Origin: Alphaproteobacteria bacterium HT1-32
Lineage (GTDB): Bacteria; Pseudomonadota; Alphaproteobacteria; Rhodospirillales; HT1-32
Length of the DNA stretch: 64,000 nt
Assembly (NCBI GenBank): GCA_009649675.1
Contig: WJPL01000002.1
Span: forward strand, 186,001 to 250,000
Direction: 5' to 3'
Under the pieces are notes generated by a model. It saw only the letters and a list, made by a program, of their open reading frames with translations. It was not told the origin of the DNA and searched no databases. Position numbers and translations under genes: made by a program. Positions 28,460 to 37,737 of the stretch are shown here, in pieces (within the stretch, counting starts at the first letter, position 1; each line of letters opens with the position of its first letter).

Positions 28460-29617
28460 ATGGGAGAGAATGTCGAAGTGACGGGGCTGCCCCTTGCAGG
28501 GCTGCGCCTGTTCGAAATCGGATCCAGTGTGGCCGCACCTTACGGTGCCTGGCTGATGGCGGCGCTTGGCGCTGATGTGATCAAGGTGGAGCGGCCCGGT
28601 AAGGGCGATGATGCACGGCAATGGGGCGAGATGTTCCCGGATGGCCGGGGGTCTATTTTCGAATCACTGAACCGCGACAAGCGCGGCATCGTGGTGGATA
28701 TGAAAGACCCGGCGGAGTGCAAGCGCCTGCGCGAAATGATTCAGGATACAGGCGATATTGTGCTGCAGAACCTGCGGCCCGGCCTGATCGAACGCTATGG
28801 TCTGGATGCGGCAACGCTGCGCCGGGACAAGCCTGAACTGATCTACTGCAATATCTGGGCCTTCGGGCCGACCGGGCCGATGAGCAAGAAGCCCGGTTAT
28901 GACCCGCTGATGCAGGCTTATAGCGGCATCATGAGCGTGACCGGCGAAATGGGCCGGGCGCCGGTGCGTGTCGGCACCTCGATCATCGATATGGGTACGG
29001 GTATGTGGTGCGCCATTGGTATTCTGGCGGCCCTGCAGAAACGTGCGCAGACCGGTGAAGGCTGTGTCGTGGACAGCTCATTGTATGAAACGGCAATGGG
29101 CTGGATGACCTATCATCTGACCGGGTTGCAGGCGTCGGGTGAAAATCCGATCCGTCGTGGGTCTGGTGCGCCGGGAATGGTGCCTTATCAGGTGTTCCTC
29201 TGTTCGGACGGTTATCTGATGATTGCGGCGCCGAACGACAAACTGTTCGGTTTGCTCTGTCAGGAACTTGGTCATCCGGAATGGGCAACTGACGCCCGTT
29301 TCGCTACCAATCAGGATCGCTACAAACATCTGGACGAGCTTTGCGCGCTGATTGAAAGCGTAACCTCGACCCGTTCCCGCGATTACTGGCGTGGCCGCTT
29401 TGATGCTGTTGGCCTGCCAAGTGCGCCGGAACAAAGCACCGAAGAAATGATGAAGGATGCCCAGACGGAAGCTCTGGGGATCCTGCAGCAACTGCCGGAC
29501 AGCCCCTTCAAGCTGATGGGTATGCCGTTGAGTTTTGACGGCGACCGCCCGCCGCTGCGTCGTATGGCGCCAGCGCTTGGTGAACATAACAACGAAATTT
29601 TCGGAACGGAGAAGTGA
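28460..29617 (+). CDS. CaiB/BaiF family III CoA-transferase (third), first gene of catabolic operon
   Basis: The 385-residue protein reads LPLAGLRLFEIGSSVAAPYG, GADVIKVERPGKGDDARQWG and KRGIVVDMKDPAECKRL, with the probable catalytic aspartate in SIIDMGTG and TGEGCVVDSSLYE. The ATG at 28460 lacks a good ribosome site; a GTG at 28478 has GGGAGAG 9 nt upstream and would remove six residues. It is translationally coupled to the next gene (stop and start overlap at 29615-29619). It probably activates the pathway substrate or recycles CoA from a product such as succinyl-CoA (inference). Confidence 0.87.
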   Translation: MGENVEVTGLPLAGLRLFEIGSSVAAPYGAWLMAALGADVIKVERPGKGDDARQWGEMFPDGRGSIFESLNRDKRGIVVDMKDPAECKRLREMIQDTGDIVLQNLRPGLIERYGLDAATLRRDKPELIYCNIWAFGPTGPMSKKPGYDPLMQAYSGIMSVTGEMGRAPVRVGTSIIDMGTGMWCAIGILAALQKRAQTGEGCVVDSSLYETAMGWMTYHLTGLQASGENPIRRGSGAPGMVPYQVFLCSDGYLMIAAPNDKLFGLLCQELGHPEWATDARFATNQDRYKHLDELCALIESVTSTRSRDYWRGRFDAVGLPSAPEQSTEEMMKDAQTEALGILQQLPDSPFKLMGMPLSFDGDRPPLRRMAPALGEHNNEIFGTEK

Positions 29618-30411
29618 TGCGCAACGATTTTGAAACCCTGAGCTGGGAACGGGTCGACGACCATATCCTGTTGCTGACACTGGACCGGCCGCAGTCTGCC
29701 AACGCGATGAACACGCAGATGGGGTATGACCTGCGCGATCTGTTCATGGGGCTGTATATCAATCAGGAAGACCTGCGCTGCATCGTGCTGACAGGTCGCG
29801 GTGACAAGGTGTTCTGTGCCGGTGGCGATCTCAAGGAACGCAACGGCATGACCGATGAGACCTGGCAACAGCAGCATGCGCTGTTCGAACAGGCGGTTAA
29901 GGCTTTCCGTGATTGCCCGGTGCCGGTCATCGCGGCTGTTAACGGCCCTGCCTATGCCGGTGGTTGTGAGTTCGTTCTGCTGGCAGACTTTGCCTATGCC
30001 TCGACCAAAGCCCGTTTCGCGCTGACTGAGGTCACGCTGGGCATTATGCCGGGTGCCATGGGGACGCAGAATATGCCGCATGCTGTTGGTGAGCGCCGGG
30101 CCAAGGAAATCATTCTGACCGGCACTCCCTTCGGTGCAGAAGATGCGCTGCAGTGGGGGCTGGTCAACAAGCTCTGCTCACCTGAGACACTGCTGGAAGA
30201 GACGCTGGAGACAGCCCGCAAGATTGCGGCAAACGCGCCGGTCTCAACCCGGCAGGCGAAGAAGTCGATTGCGGTTGCGACCCAAGTCGATCGTAACACC
30301 GGCTACATGTACGAGATTGAAGCCTACAACCGGATGGTGACAACCGAAGACCGGCTTGAAGGCATCAAGTCCTTCAATGAGAAACGCAAGCCCGTCTACA
30401 AGGGCAAATAG
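29617..30411 (+). CDS. Enoyl-CoA hydratase/isomerase
   Basis: The ATG at 29617 overlaps the preceding stop as TGATG behind GGAACGGAG; the GTG one codon earlier is less likely. The 264-residue crotonase has LTLDRPQSANAMN, the oxyanion segment FCAGGDLKERNG and both catalytic glutamates, one in AGGCEFVLLAD and one in LTEVTLG. It is therefore a likely active hydratase, unlike the crotonase at 15902, which lacks the first. The C-terminal sequence SFNEKRKPVYKG is typical of bacterial family members. It should hydrate an unsaturated acyl-CoA made by one of the operon's dehydrogenases. Confidence 0.88.
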   Translation: MRNDFETLSWERVDDHILLLTLDRPQSANAMNTQMGYDLRDLFMGLYINQEDLRCIVLTGRGDKVFCAGGDLKERNGMTDETWQQQHALFEQAVKAFRDCPVPVIAAVNGPAYAGGCEFVLLADFAYASTKARFALTEVTLGIMPGAMGTQNMPHAVGERRAKEIILTGTPFGAEDALQWGLVNKLCSPETLLEETLETARKIAANAPVSTRQAKKSIAVATQVDRNTGYMYEIEAYNRMVTTEDRLEGIKSFNEKRKPVYKGK

Positions 30412-30420
30412 GAGCAACCG

Positions 30421-31371
30421 ATGACGAAACAGATTGATATTCGTGTTCAGGAAGTTGGCACGCGTGACGGGCTGCAGAGCATTCCGACGATCTTTCCGAC
30501 GGCTGCCAAGCTTGACTGGATCAGGGCTGAAGCCGCTGCCGGTGTTCCTGAAATCGAGGTTGCATCCTTTGTGAACCCGAAACTGTTGCCGCAGATGGCG
30601 GATGCCGCTGACGTGGTTGCCGGATCGCTGGGTGTCGATGATCTGACCGTGACGGTTCTGGTGCCCAACATGCGCGGTGCCGAAAGTGCCTTTACCTCCG
30701 GCGTCCATAAAATGAACTTTGTCATGTCCGTGTCTGAAGAACACAACATGGCGAATGTCCGCCGTACCGTAGAGCAGTCACTTGATGAGTTCAGCCGGAT
30801 CATCGAATTCCGGAAGGATAATCCGCAGTACAAGGACGTGAAGGTCGCTTCCGGGATGGCGACATCCTTTGGCTGCACGATCTCCGGCAATGTTGATCCG
30901 AAATCGGTGATGCGGGTTGCCGAGGAACTGGTAAAGCGGGGCGCCGACGAACTGGCTGTGGCTGACACTGTCGGTTATGGCAATCCGGCGCAGGTTCGCT
31001 CACTGCTCGACGAGCTGTTCCGCACGGTCGGCAAGGACTTCCCCGTTACCTGTCATTTTCATGATACGCGCGGCCTTGGGCTTGCCAATGTGGTTGCCGC
31101 GCTTGACGCCGGGGTCACCCGTTTTGACGCCTCACTGGGTGGCCTCGGCGGTTGCCCCTATGCGCCGGGTGCCAGTGGCAATGTGGTGATGGATGACCTC
31201 GTCTTCATGCTGGAAGCCATGGGCCTGCGTACAGGTGTTGACCTCGACCGCCTCCTGGAAGCGCGGGAGATCATGGAATCCCACCTCAAGGACGAGCCGA
31301 CACATGGCGCTTACAATCTTGCGGGTGCACCGAAAGGTTTCACCCCGGCAACACTAATCGCGGCGGAGTAA
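30421..31371 (+). CDS. Hydroxymethylglutaryl-CoA lyase family protein
   Basis: The 316-residue TIM-barrel enzyme has VQEVGTRDGLQS with Arg15 and Asp16 (catalytic pair of HMG-CoA lyase), the metal-binding HFHD motif and the signature GGLGGCPYAPGASGNV with the active-site cysteine. The glutamate that follows in the human enzyme (GNLATED) is aspartate here (GNVVMDD). The reaction is retro-Claisen cleavage of a 3-hydroxy-3-methyl dicarboxyl-CoA to acetyl-CoA and an oxo acid. The start is ATG behind GGAGCAACC, 9 nt after the crotonase stop. HMG-CoA itself or a homologue may be the substrate. Confidence 0.88.
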   Translation: MTKQIDIRVQEVGTRDGLQSIPTIFPTAAKLDWIRAEAAAGVPEIEVASFVNPKLLPQMADAADVVAGSLGVDDLTVTVLVPNMRGAESAFTSGVHKMNFVMSVSEEHNMANVRRTVEQSLDEFSRIIEFRKDNPQYKDVKVASGMATSFGCTISGNVDPKSVMRVAEELVKRGADELAVADTVGYGNPAQVRSLLDELFRTVGKDFPVTCHFHDTRGLGLANVVAALDAGVTRFDASLGGLGGCPYAPGASGNVVMDDLVFMLEAMGLRTGVDLDRLLEAREIMESHLKDEPTHGAYNLAGAPKGFTPATLIAAE

Positions 31372-31375
31372 TTTG

Positions 31376-32551
31376 ATGAGTGACAATCCGACAATGGATC
31401 TTGGTCTCGACTATCCCGAAATTCGGGAGTCCGTGGCAAAAATCTGTGAGAAATATCCCGGCGAATACTGGCGCAAGCTGGAAGATGATGCGGGTTATCC
31501 GACTGACTTCGTCAGGGAACTGACGGAAACCGGCTTCCTTGGGGCGCTTATCCCGGAAGAATATGGCGGTGCCGGCCTGCCGATGCGGGCGGCCTGTGTC
31601 ATTCTGGAAACAATCCATCAGGCCGGTTGTAACGCCGGTGCCTGCCACGCCCAGATGTACATCATGGGGGCGTTGTTGCGCCATGGCAGCCCAGAGCAGA
31701 AAGCACAGTATCTGCCGAAGATTGCCTCCGGCGAGTTGCGTCTTCAGGCTTTTGGCGTGACCGAACCGACCAGCGGTACCGATACAACCAACCTGAAGAC
31801 CAAAGCCGTCAAAGACGGCGACGAATATGTGGTCAATGGTCAGAAGGTCTGGACCAGCCGGGCGCTGCATTCCGATCTGATGTTGCTGCTGGCCCGCACT
31901 ACGCCGCTGGACCAGGTGAAGAAGAAAACCCTTGGTCTGTCGATCTTCCTGGTCGATCTGCGGGAAGTGAAGGGCAATGGCTGTGAGATCCGGCCCATTG
32001 ACGCCATGATCAATCACAATGCGACGGAAGTCTTCTTCGATAATATGCGCATTCCGGCCTCCAGCCTGATCGGCGAAGAAGGCAAGGGGTTCTATTACAT
32101 CCTCGACGGCATGAATGCGGAACGTATTCTGATCGCCGGCGAGAGCGTCGGAGATGCACGGTTCTTCATTAAAAAGGCCAGTGAATATTCCAAGGAACGT
32201 GCGATTTTTGGCCGCCCGATTGGTCAGAATCAGGGGGTTCAGTTCCCGATTGCGCGGGCCTATGCGGAGACGGAAGCCGCAGCCCTGATGAACCAGAAGG
32301 CAGCGGCGTTGTTTGAAGCCGGAATGGACTGTGGTGCAGAAGCCAACATGGCGAAGATGCTGGCCTCGGAAGCGGCCTGGCATGCCGGTGAAGCCTGTAT
32401 GCAGACCTTCGGCGGCTTCTCCTTCGCCCGTGAATACGACATTGAGCGGAAATGGCGTGAAACCCGGCTTATGCAGATCGCGCCGATCTCGACCAACCTG
32501 ATTCTGTCTTACATCGGTCAGCATGTGCTTGGCATGCCCCGGTCCTTCTGA
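31376..32551 (+). CDS. Acyl-CoA dehydrogenase family protein with atypical base position
   Basis: The 391-residue flavoprotein has the usual three-domain layout: helical N-terminus, middle FGVTEPTSGTDTTNLKTKA and VNGQKVWTSRA, and the C-terminal helical domain with FGRPIGQNQGVQFPIA. The usual catalytic glutamate segment (YEGT) is replaced by IAPISTN. A glutamate is present in GMNAERILIAGE (about residue 249), the position used by isovaleryl-CoA and long-chain dehydrogenases. A branched or bulky acyl-CoA is therefore a possible substrate (inference). The preferred start is ATG 31376, next to a TTG; GGAG of the preceding gene's last codons is the ribosome site. Confidence 0.87.
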   Translation: MSDNPTMDLGLDYPEIRESVAKICEKYPGEYWRKLEDDAGYPTDFVRELTETGFLGALIPEEYGGAGLPMRAACVILETIHQAGCNAGACHAQMYIMGALLRHGSPEQKAQYLPKIASGELRLQAFGVTEPTSGTDTTNLKTKAVKDGDEYVVNGQKVWTSRALHSDLMLLLARTTPLDQVKKKTLGLSIFLVDLREVKGNGCEIRPIDAMINHNATEVFFDNMRIPASSLIGEEGKGFYYILDGMNAERILIAGESVGDARFFIKKASEYSKERAIFGRPIGQNQGVQFPIARAYAETEAAALMNQKAAALFEAGMDCGAEANMAKMLASEAAWHAGEACMQTFGGFSFAREYDIERKWRETRLMQIAPISTNLILSYIGQHVLGMPRSF

Positions 32552-32565
32552 GGAAACATCTACAT

Positions 32566-33405
32566 ATGACAAACAAACCCATTCTCCGCCGCTCCATGCT
32601 GTTCGTTCCGGGCCTGCGCGATGACCGCTATGACAAGGCTGCCGCAACTGGTGCGGACATGATCTGTGTCGACCTTGAAGACTCGGTCGCCCCTGCAATG
32701 AAGGCGGAAGCACGGGCCAAGGCGCTGCCATATTTCACCCGTCAGCCGGCAACGCCGGTGCGCCGGATGATGCGGATCAACAGCCCGCGGTCAGAAGACG
32801 GACTGCGCGACATGCATGCCCTTCTGGATGCGGAAGCCCTGCCGGACGGTATCGTATTGCCGAAGATTGAAAGTGCTGATGAAGCACAGTGGGTGGCTGG
32901 TCTGCTTGGCCCGAAGAAGCCGGATCTGGATATCATTGCCGTGGTTGAATCCGTCAAGGGTATCAACCGCCTCGATGAAATCGCCCATTCCACCCCGTTC
33001 GTGAAAGCGGTGTCACTGGGGTCTGCTGATCTGGTTGCTGAAACCAACTCGGATATGGGCTGGGACGCGTTGCTCTATGCCCGTTCGAAGGTGGTCTATG
33101 CCGCAGCCGGTGCCGGTATTGATGCGCTGGATGGTGTCTGGCTCGACATTCCGGATATCGATGGTGCGCGGGAAGAAGCCCGAAAGCTGAAAACCATGGG
33201 ATTTGCCGGTCGGGCCGCCATTCACCCGGCACAGGTCGCCCCGATTCACGACGCCTATACGCCGACAAAAGCCGAAGTTGAACGCGCGCAGAAAATTGTT
33301 GATGCGTTCGAAACCAACACCAGCGGCATTCTGCAGGTCGACGGCATCATGGTGGATTACCCGGTTGTCGTCGCCGCCCGCCGTCTGCTGGCGATGGTGG
33401 GGTGA
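32566..33405 (+). CDS. HpcH/HpaI (CitE-like) acyl-CoA lyase
   Basis: The 279-residue protein has the CitE-family start RRSMLFVPGLRDDRYDKA, the motif DMICVDLEDSVAPAMK, Arg in MMRINSP, and the magnesium ligands in AVVESVKGI and GSADLVAE. The end carries GRAAIHPAQV. Relatives cleave malyl-CoA, citramalyl-CoA or citryl-CoA to acetyl- or propionyl-CoA plus an oxo acid. With the MaoC hydratase and CoA-transferase in the same operon it recalls the itaconate route (transferase, hydratase, citramalyl-CoA lyase), though the operon is larger. It is 14 nt behind the dehydrogenase gene. Confidence 0.87.
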   Translation: MTNKPILRRSMLFVPGLRDDRYDKAAATGADMICVDLEDSVAPAMKAEARAKALPYFTRQPATPVRRMMRINSPRSEDGLRDMHALLDAEALPDGIVLPKIESADEAQWVAGLLGPKKPDLDIIAVVESVKGINRLDEIAHSTPFVKAVSLGSADLVAETNSDMGWDALLYARSKVVYAAAGAGIDALDGVWLDIPDIDGAREEARKLKTMGFAGRAAIHPAQVAPIHDAYTPTKAEVERAQKIVDAFETNTSGILQVDGIMVDYPVVVAARRLLAMVG

Positions 33406-33453
33406 AGAACCGGGAGCCGGGTACAGAAAAAATCTAACAGGAGGTAACAGGAC

Positions 33454-34842
33454 ATGACGGGCATAACCAAAGAACTCGCAGCATTTGTCGCCAATCTGAA
33501 TTATGACGATCTGCCGGCGGAAGTCGCTGCACGGGCCAAGCTGCTGATCCTTGATACGATCGGCATCAGTGTACGGGCCCGCCATGACGCTGAATCCACT
33601 GAAGCCATGATGCAGGCCATTGAAGCGCTGGAACTGAATCAGGGCAGCTGTGGCGTGCTGGGCGATGCGGAAGGCTATACGGCTGCCGGGGCGGCCTTCG
33701 CCAATGGCTCGCTGGCTCACAGTCTCGATTTCGATGACACCCATGCGCCGGCATCGCTTCACGCCTCAGCGCCGGTTCTGCCGGCTGTGCTGGCGGCGGC
33801 GCAGAAATGCAATGCATCCGGCAAGGATATCATCGCCGCCACAGTCGCTGGTTACGAGGTCATCTGCCGGTTGTCGATGGCGCTGAATCCGTCCGAGCAT
33901 TATGCCCGCGGGTTCCACCCGACAGCGACATGCGGTGCGATGGGGGCCGCCGCGGCTGCCGCGCGTGTTATGGGGCTCGATGCAGCGGCAACGGCCAGCG
34001 CCTTCGGGATCGCCCTGAACTCGGCTTCCGGGACCATGCAGTATCTTGAAAACGGCGCATGGACCAAGCGTTCGCAGATTGGCAATGCGGCAATGGCAGG
34101 TCTGGTGGCTGCAACAATGGCTGCCAAGGGTTATGTCGGTGCTGCTGATGCCATCGAGGGCAAGCGTGGCTTCCTGCATAATTTTGCACCCAACCCCGAC
34201 CAGTCGAAAGTGGTCGCAGGTCTGGGTAAGAAATGGGAAACACTGGCGATTGCTGTGAAACCTTACCCGGCCTGCCGGGCGACCCATGCCGGAGCAGATG
34301 CGGCGATTTCTCTGCGCCATAAACACAATATCGATCCGGCACGCATCAAGGCTGTCCGGGTTGGTCTGTTCCAGACCGGCATCAATCTGGTTGGTGCTCC
34401 GCTGGAGCAGAAGCAGAATCCGGTAAGCGTGGTTGATGGTCAGTTCTCGATGCCCTTTGTTGCTGCCGTTGTGCTGCGTGAAGGGGCGATGACCTGGGAT
34501 GATTACGCAACCCATCTGCAGGATGAGGAAACGCTCGCCCTGACCCGCAAGGTCGAGGTGTTCAATGACCCGAAAACAGAAGAATTCTATCCCGACTGTC
34601 TGCCGGCATCGGTCAGCATTGAGCTGGAAGACGGCACGATTGTTGAGGAATTTGTCCAGTATCCGAAGGGTGAGCCGGAAAACTTTGTCACCGACGCAGA
34701 GCTTCGTTCGAAGTTCGCGGGTCTGGTTCGGCCCTATCTCGGCAATGATGGTGAGACAGCCTTGTTCAACGCTGTGATGTCTCTGGAAAGCGGCAGTGCA
34801 CAGGCCTTGATCGATGCGGCCCGCCCGTCAGCACAACACTGA
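33454..34842 (+). CDS. MmgE/PrpD family protein
   Basis: The 462-residue protein has family hallmarks LLILDTIGISVRARHDAE, GAAFANGSLAHSLDFDDTH, GYEVICRLSMAL, GFHPTATCGAMGAAAAAARV, GALG-type helices and KPYPACRATHAGADAA. Members include 2-methylcitrate dehydratase (PrpD) and cis-aconitate decarboxylase, both handling tricarboxylic acids without iron-sulfur clusters. An AGGAGGTAACAGG ribosome site precedes the ATG. Its presence beside a CitE-like lyase and MaoC hydratase suggests a branched di- or tricarboxylic acid intermediate (inference). The exact reaction cannot be told from sequence alone. Confidence 0.87.
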   Translation: MTGITKELAAFVANLNYDDLPAEVAARAKLLILDTIGISVRARHDAESTEAMMQAIEALELNQGSCGVLGDAEGYTAAGAAFANGSLAHSLDFDDTHAPASLHASAPVLPAVLAAAQKCNASGKDIIAATVAGYEVICRLSMALNPSEHYARGFHPTATCGAMGAAAAAARVMGLDAAATASAFGIALNSASGTMQYLENGAWTKRSQIGNAAMAGLVAATMAAKGYVGAADAIEGKRGFLHNFAPNPDQSKVVAGLGKKWETLAIAVKPYPACRATHAGADAAISLRHKHNIDPARIKAVRVGLFQTGINLVGAPLEQKQNPVSVVDGQFSMPFVAAVVLREGAMTWDDYATHLQDEETLALTRKVEVFNDPKTEEFYPDCLPASVSIELEDGTIVEEFVQYPKGEPENFVTDAELRSKFAGLVRPYLGNDGETALFNAVMSLESGSAQALIDAARPSAQH

Positions 34843-34859
34843 AATCAGGAGAATACAGA

Positions 34860-35378
34860 ATGGTCTATGGAGTGAAAGAAGTCGGCCCGAATCGTTACCG
34901 GGAAGACCTCGGCCGTTATTTCGAACAGTTCGAGATTGGTGATATTTACGAACATCGTCCGGGCCGTACGATCACGGAAACGGACAATATCTGGTTCACC
35001 ATGCTGACCGGGAACACGCATCCCGCCCATTTCGACTATGCTTATGCGGCAAAGACCGAGTTTGGTAAGCCACTGGTCAACTCCGCCCTGACTCTGGCAA
35101 TTGTCACCGGGATGAGCGTGTCAGATACCAGCCAGAAGGCGATTGCCAATCTGGGTTGGGACGAAATCAAGCTGCTGGCTCCGGTGTTCCATAACGATAC
35201 GATTTATTCCGAGAGTGAGGTTCTGGCCAAACGTGAGTCGAAGTCACGTCCGGGGCAGGGAATTGTCACCATGGAAACCCGCGGCAAGAAATCTGACGGC
35301 ACCTTGTTCATGAGCTACAAGCGGTCCTTCCTGGTCTGGAGAGAAGGTCATGGCGATATCGATGGAATGGAGGGCTGA
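34860..35378 (+). CDS. MaoC-family acyl-CoA hydratase, mesaconyl/itaconyl-CoA hydratase-like
   Basis: The 172-residue single hotdog protein reads RYFEQFEIGDIYEHRPGRTITETDN, MLTGNTHPAHFDYAYA (the Asp/His hydratase motif) and FGKPLVNSALTLAIVTGMSV. It also has LGWDEIKLLAPVFHNDTIYSESEV, a pattern I associate with the mesaconyl-/itaconyl-CoA hydratase branch. It would add water to a C5-type unsaturated dicarboxyl-CoA, giving the beta-hydroxy ester cleaved by the CitE-like lyase two genes upstream. The next gene starts 2 nt behind its stop, so the genes are co-translated. Confidence 0.85.
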   Translation: MVYGVKEVGPNRYREDLGRYFEQFEIGDIYEHRPGRTITETDNIWFTMLTGNTHPAHFDYAYAAKTEFGKPLVNSALTLAIVTGMSVSDTSQKAIANLGWDEIKLLAPVFHNDTIYSESEVLAKRESKSRPGQGIVTMETRGKKSDGTLFMSYKRSFLVWREGHGDIDGMEG

Positions 35379-35380
35379 TC

Positions 35381-36532
35381 ATGTCGCAGGATGACGAACA
35401 GGAACGGATGATTCTCGACAGCATTGACCGTTTTCTCGAACGCGATGTTGCTCCTTATGTTCACGAACTCGAAGCCAATGATATCTGGCCCGAGGAAATC
35501 GTCGGCAAGATGGCTGAACTGGGCCTGTTTGGTGCCGTGATCTCCGAGGAATATGGCGGGCTGGGCTTGTCCTGCTCCACCTATGCCAAGATCGTTGAGC
35601 GTATCTCGACTGTCTGGATGTCGCTGACCGGCATTTTCAACTCTCACCTCATCATGGCGATGGCGGTGCAGCGGTCGGGCACGGAAGAACAGAAGCAGAA
35701 ATGGCTGCCGAAATTTGCCAGTGGCGAAATGCGTGGCGGTATTGCCCTGACTGAGCCGAACACCGGCACCGATTTGCAGGCCATTCGTACCAAGGCACAC
35801 AAGGATGGTGACGACTGGATCGTCAATGGCACCAAAACCTGGATCTCGAATGGTATCAAATGCCACGTCATGGCGGTGATGGTGAAAACCGATCCCGATA
35901 TTCAGCCCCGTCACAAGGGCATCAGCTTCATGCTGGTGGAAAAAGGCCCCGGATTTAACGTTGCCCGCAAGCTGGAAAAGCTGGGTTACAAGGGTATCGA
36001 TTCCACTGAGTTGCAGTTCGATAATTGCCGGGTTCCTGCCGAAAATATCATTGGCGGTGTGCCGGGCAGGGGATTCGTTCATGTGATGCAGGGGCTGGAA
36101 CTGGGCCGGATCAATGTGGCGTCCCGTGGTGTCGGTGTCGCACAGGCAGCCGTCAACGAGGCCGTTAAATACTCACAGCAGCGTGAAACTTTCGGCAAAC
36201 CGATCTGTCAGCATCAGGCGATCCAGCTGCATCTGGCGGACATGATTACCCGCACCCAGGCGGCCCGTCTGCTGGTTGAAAGTGCTGCATCCTCTTACGA
36301 CAAGGGCGAGCGCTGTGATATGGAAGCCGGTATGGCAAAGCTGTTCGCGACAGAAGCGGCAGTGGAAAACGCCATGACATCAATGCGGGTGCATGGCGGC
36401 TACGGCTATTCCAAGGAATTTACCGTCGAGCGTCTGTATCGTGACGCCCCCCTGCTGACCATCGGTGAAGGGACGAATGAATTGCAGCGCATCATTATCG
36501 CGCGGCAACTTATTGAAAGGAACCCGATCTGA
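35381..36532 (+). CDS. Acyl-CoA dehydrogenase, canonical
   Basis: The 383-residue flavoprotein has GLFGAVISEEYGGLGLS, the FAD-binding GIALTEPNTGTDLQAIRTKA and WIVNGTKTWISNG, and RINVASRGVGVAQAAVNEAV. Its C-terminal segment is RVHGGYGYSKEF ... YRDAPLLTIGEGTNELQR, with the catalytic glutamate about residue 363. It complements the atypical dehydrogenase at 31376, so the pathway probably has two oxidation steps or two alternative acyl-CoAs. Its stop overlaps the next start (TGATG at 36530-36534). Confidence 0.9.
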   Translation: MSQDDEQERMILDSIDRFLERDVAPYVHELEANDIWPEEIVGKMAELGLFGAVISEEYGGLGLSCSTYAKIVERISTVWMSLTGIFNSHLIMAMAVQRSGTEEQKQKWLPKFASGEMRGGIALTEPNTGTDLQAIRTKAHKDGDDWIVNGTKTWISNGIKCHVMAVMVKTDPDIQPRHKGISFMLVEKGPGFNVARKLEKLGYKGIDSTELQFDNCRVPAENIIGGVPGRGFVHVMQGLELGRINVASRGVGVAQAAVNEAVKYSQQRETFGKPICQHQAIQLHLADMITRTQAARLLVESAASSYDKGERCDMEAGMAKLFATEAAVENAMTSMRVHGGYGYSKEFTVERLYRDAPLLTIGEGTNELQRIIIARQLIERNPI

Positions 36533-37737
36533 TGCGTCCGCTCGAAGGTGTACGTGTCCTGTCAGTGGAACAATATGGTGCCGGCCCGTTCGGCACCCAG
36601 TTCCTGTCTGACATGGGCGCTGAAGTCATCAAGGTGGAAAACCCCGGCGACGGTGGCGATATGTCACGCGGTGTCGGGCCCTATTTCATCAAGGGTGCAG
36701 AGGACTCAACGTCAGCTAGCCTTTTCTTCCAGTCTTTCAACAGGAATAAACGGTCACTGACCATCAACCTGCGGACAGAAGAAGGCCGCGAGGTCTTCCA
36801 CAAGCTGGTCGCAAAAGTTGACGGTGTTTGCTCCAACATGCGGGGGGATGTGCCGGACAAGCTCGGGATTACCTATCAGCATCTGAAACAGTTCAACCCG
36901 AAACTTGTCTGTGCTCATCTCAGTGCCTATGGCCGGACGGGATCACGCGCGGCCTGGCCGGGTTATGACTATCTGATGCAGGCAGAGGCGGGTTATTTTT
37001 CGCTCACCGGTGAGCCGGGAACGGCCCCGGCCCGCTTCGGACAGTCGGTGGTGGACATGATGACCGGACTTGGCCTGTCCTATGCCTTCCTGTGTGGTCT
37101 GACGCAGGCACGGGCGACGGGTGAAGGCCGGGATATCGATGTCAGCCTCTATGACTTCGCCCTGTTCAAGCTGAACTATCTTGCCCACTGGTATATGAGT
37201 GATGGTCATGTTCAGGGGCGTGAAGAACGCTCTGCCCATCCGTCGCTGACCCCTTGCGCCCTCTACAAGACGCAGGACAGCTGGATCTATCTGATGTGCA
37301 ACAAGGAGAAGTTCTGGCCAATTCTCTGTGAAAAGATCGGACGCCCGGAACTGGGGACGGATCCACGATTCGTGAAGTTCAATAACCGGCTTGAGAACCG
37401 AGGCCTTGTTCAGGAAATCCTGGACGAATCCCTGCAGGCGAAAACCACGGCTGAATGGCTGGAAGTCTTTGCCGGCAACGTACCGTCGGCGCCGCTGATG
37501 AACGTGAAGGAAGCTGTTGATAATCCGTTCGCTCATGAGCGCGGGATGATCGAGCATCTGACTCATCAGTCGGGCAAGGAATTCTCGATGTTGTCGACCC
37601 CCATCACCCTGACCGGTGATGAAAAGGTGCCGAGCACACCGGGGCCGGAACTGGGTGATTCAACTGATGACCTGCTGGCTGAAATCGGTCTGAATGCCGC
37701 TGAAATTGCTGCCCTGAGAGAAAAAGGGGCCGTCTGA
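36532..37737 (+). CDS. CaiB/BaiF family III CoA-transferase (fourth)
   Basis: The 401-residue protein reads LEGVRVLSVEQYGAGPFGTQ, GAEVIKVENPGDGGD, KRSLTINLRTEEGREVF, the probable catalytic aspartate in SVVDMMTG and TGEGRDIDVSLYD. The C-terminal region contains VPSAPLMNVKEAVDNPFAHERGM. It overlaps the dehydrogenase gene upstream and the GntR gene downstream by one base each. It is the second CoA-transferase of this operon, so the operon may activate two acids or pass CoA between substrate and product. Confidence 0.88.
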   Translation: MRPLEGVRVLSVEQYGAGPFGTQFLSDMGAEVIKVENPGDGGDMSRGVGPYFIKGAEDSTSASLFFQSFNRNKRSLTINLRTEEGREVFHKLVAKVDGVCSNMRGDVPDKLGITYQHLKQFNPKLVCAHLSAYGRTGSRAAWPGYDYLMQAEAGYFSLTGEPGTAPARFGQSVVDMMTGLGLSYAFLCGLTQARATGEGRDIDVSLYDFALFKLNYLAHWYMSDGHVQGREERSAHPSLTPCALYKTQDSWIYLMCNKEKFWPILCEKIGRPELGTDPRFVKFNNRLENRGLVQEILDESLQAKTTAEWLEVFAGNVPSAPLMNVKEAVDNPFAHERGMIEHLTHQSGKEFSMLSTPITLTGDEKVPSTPGPELGDSTDDLLAEIGLNAAEIAALREKGAV

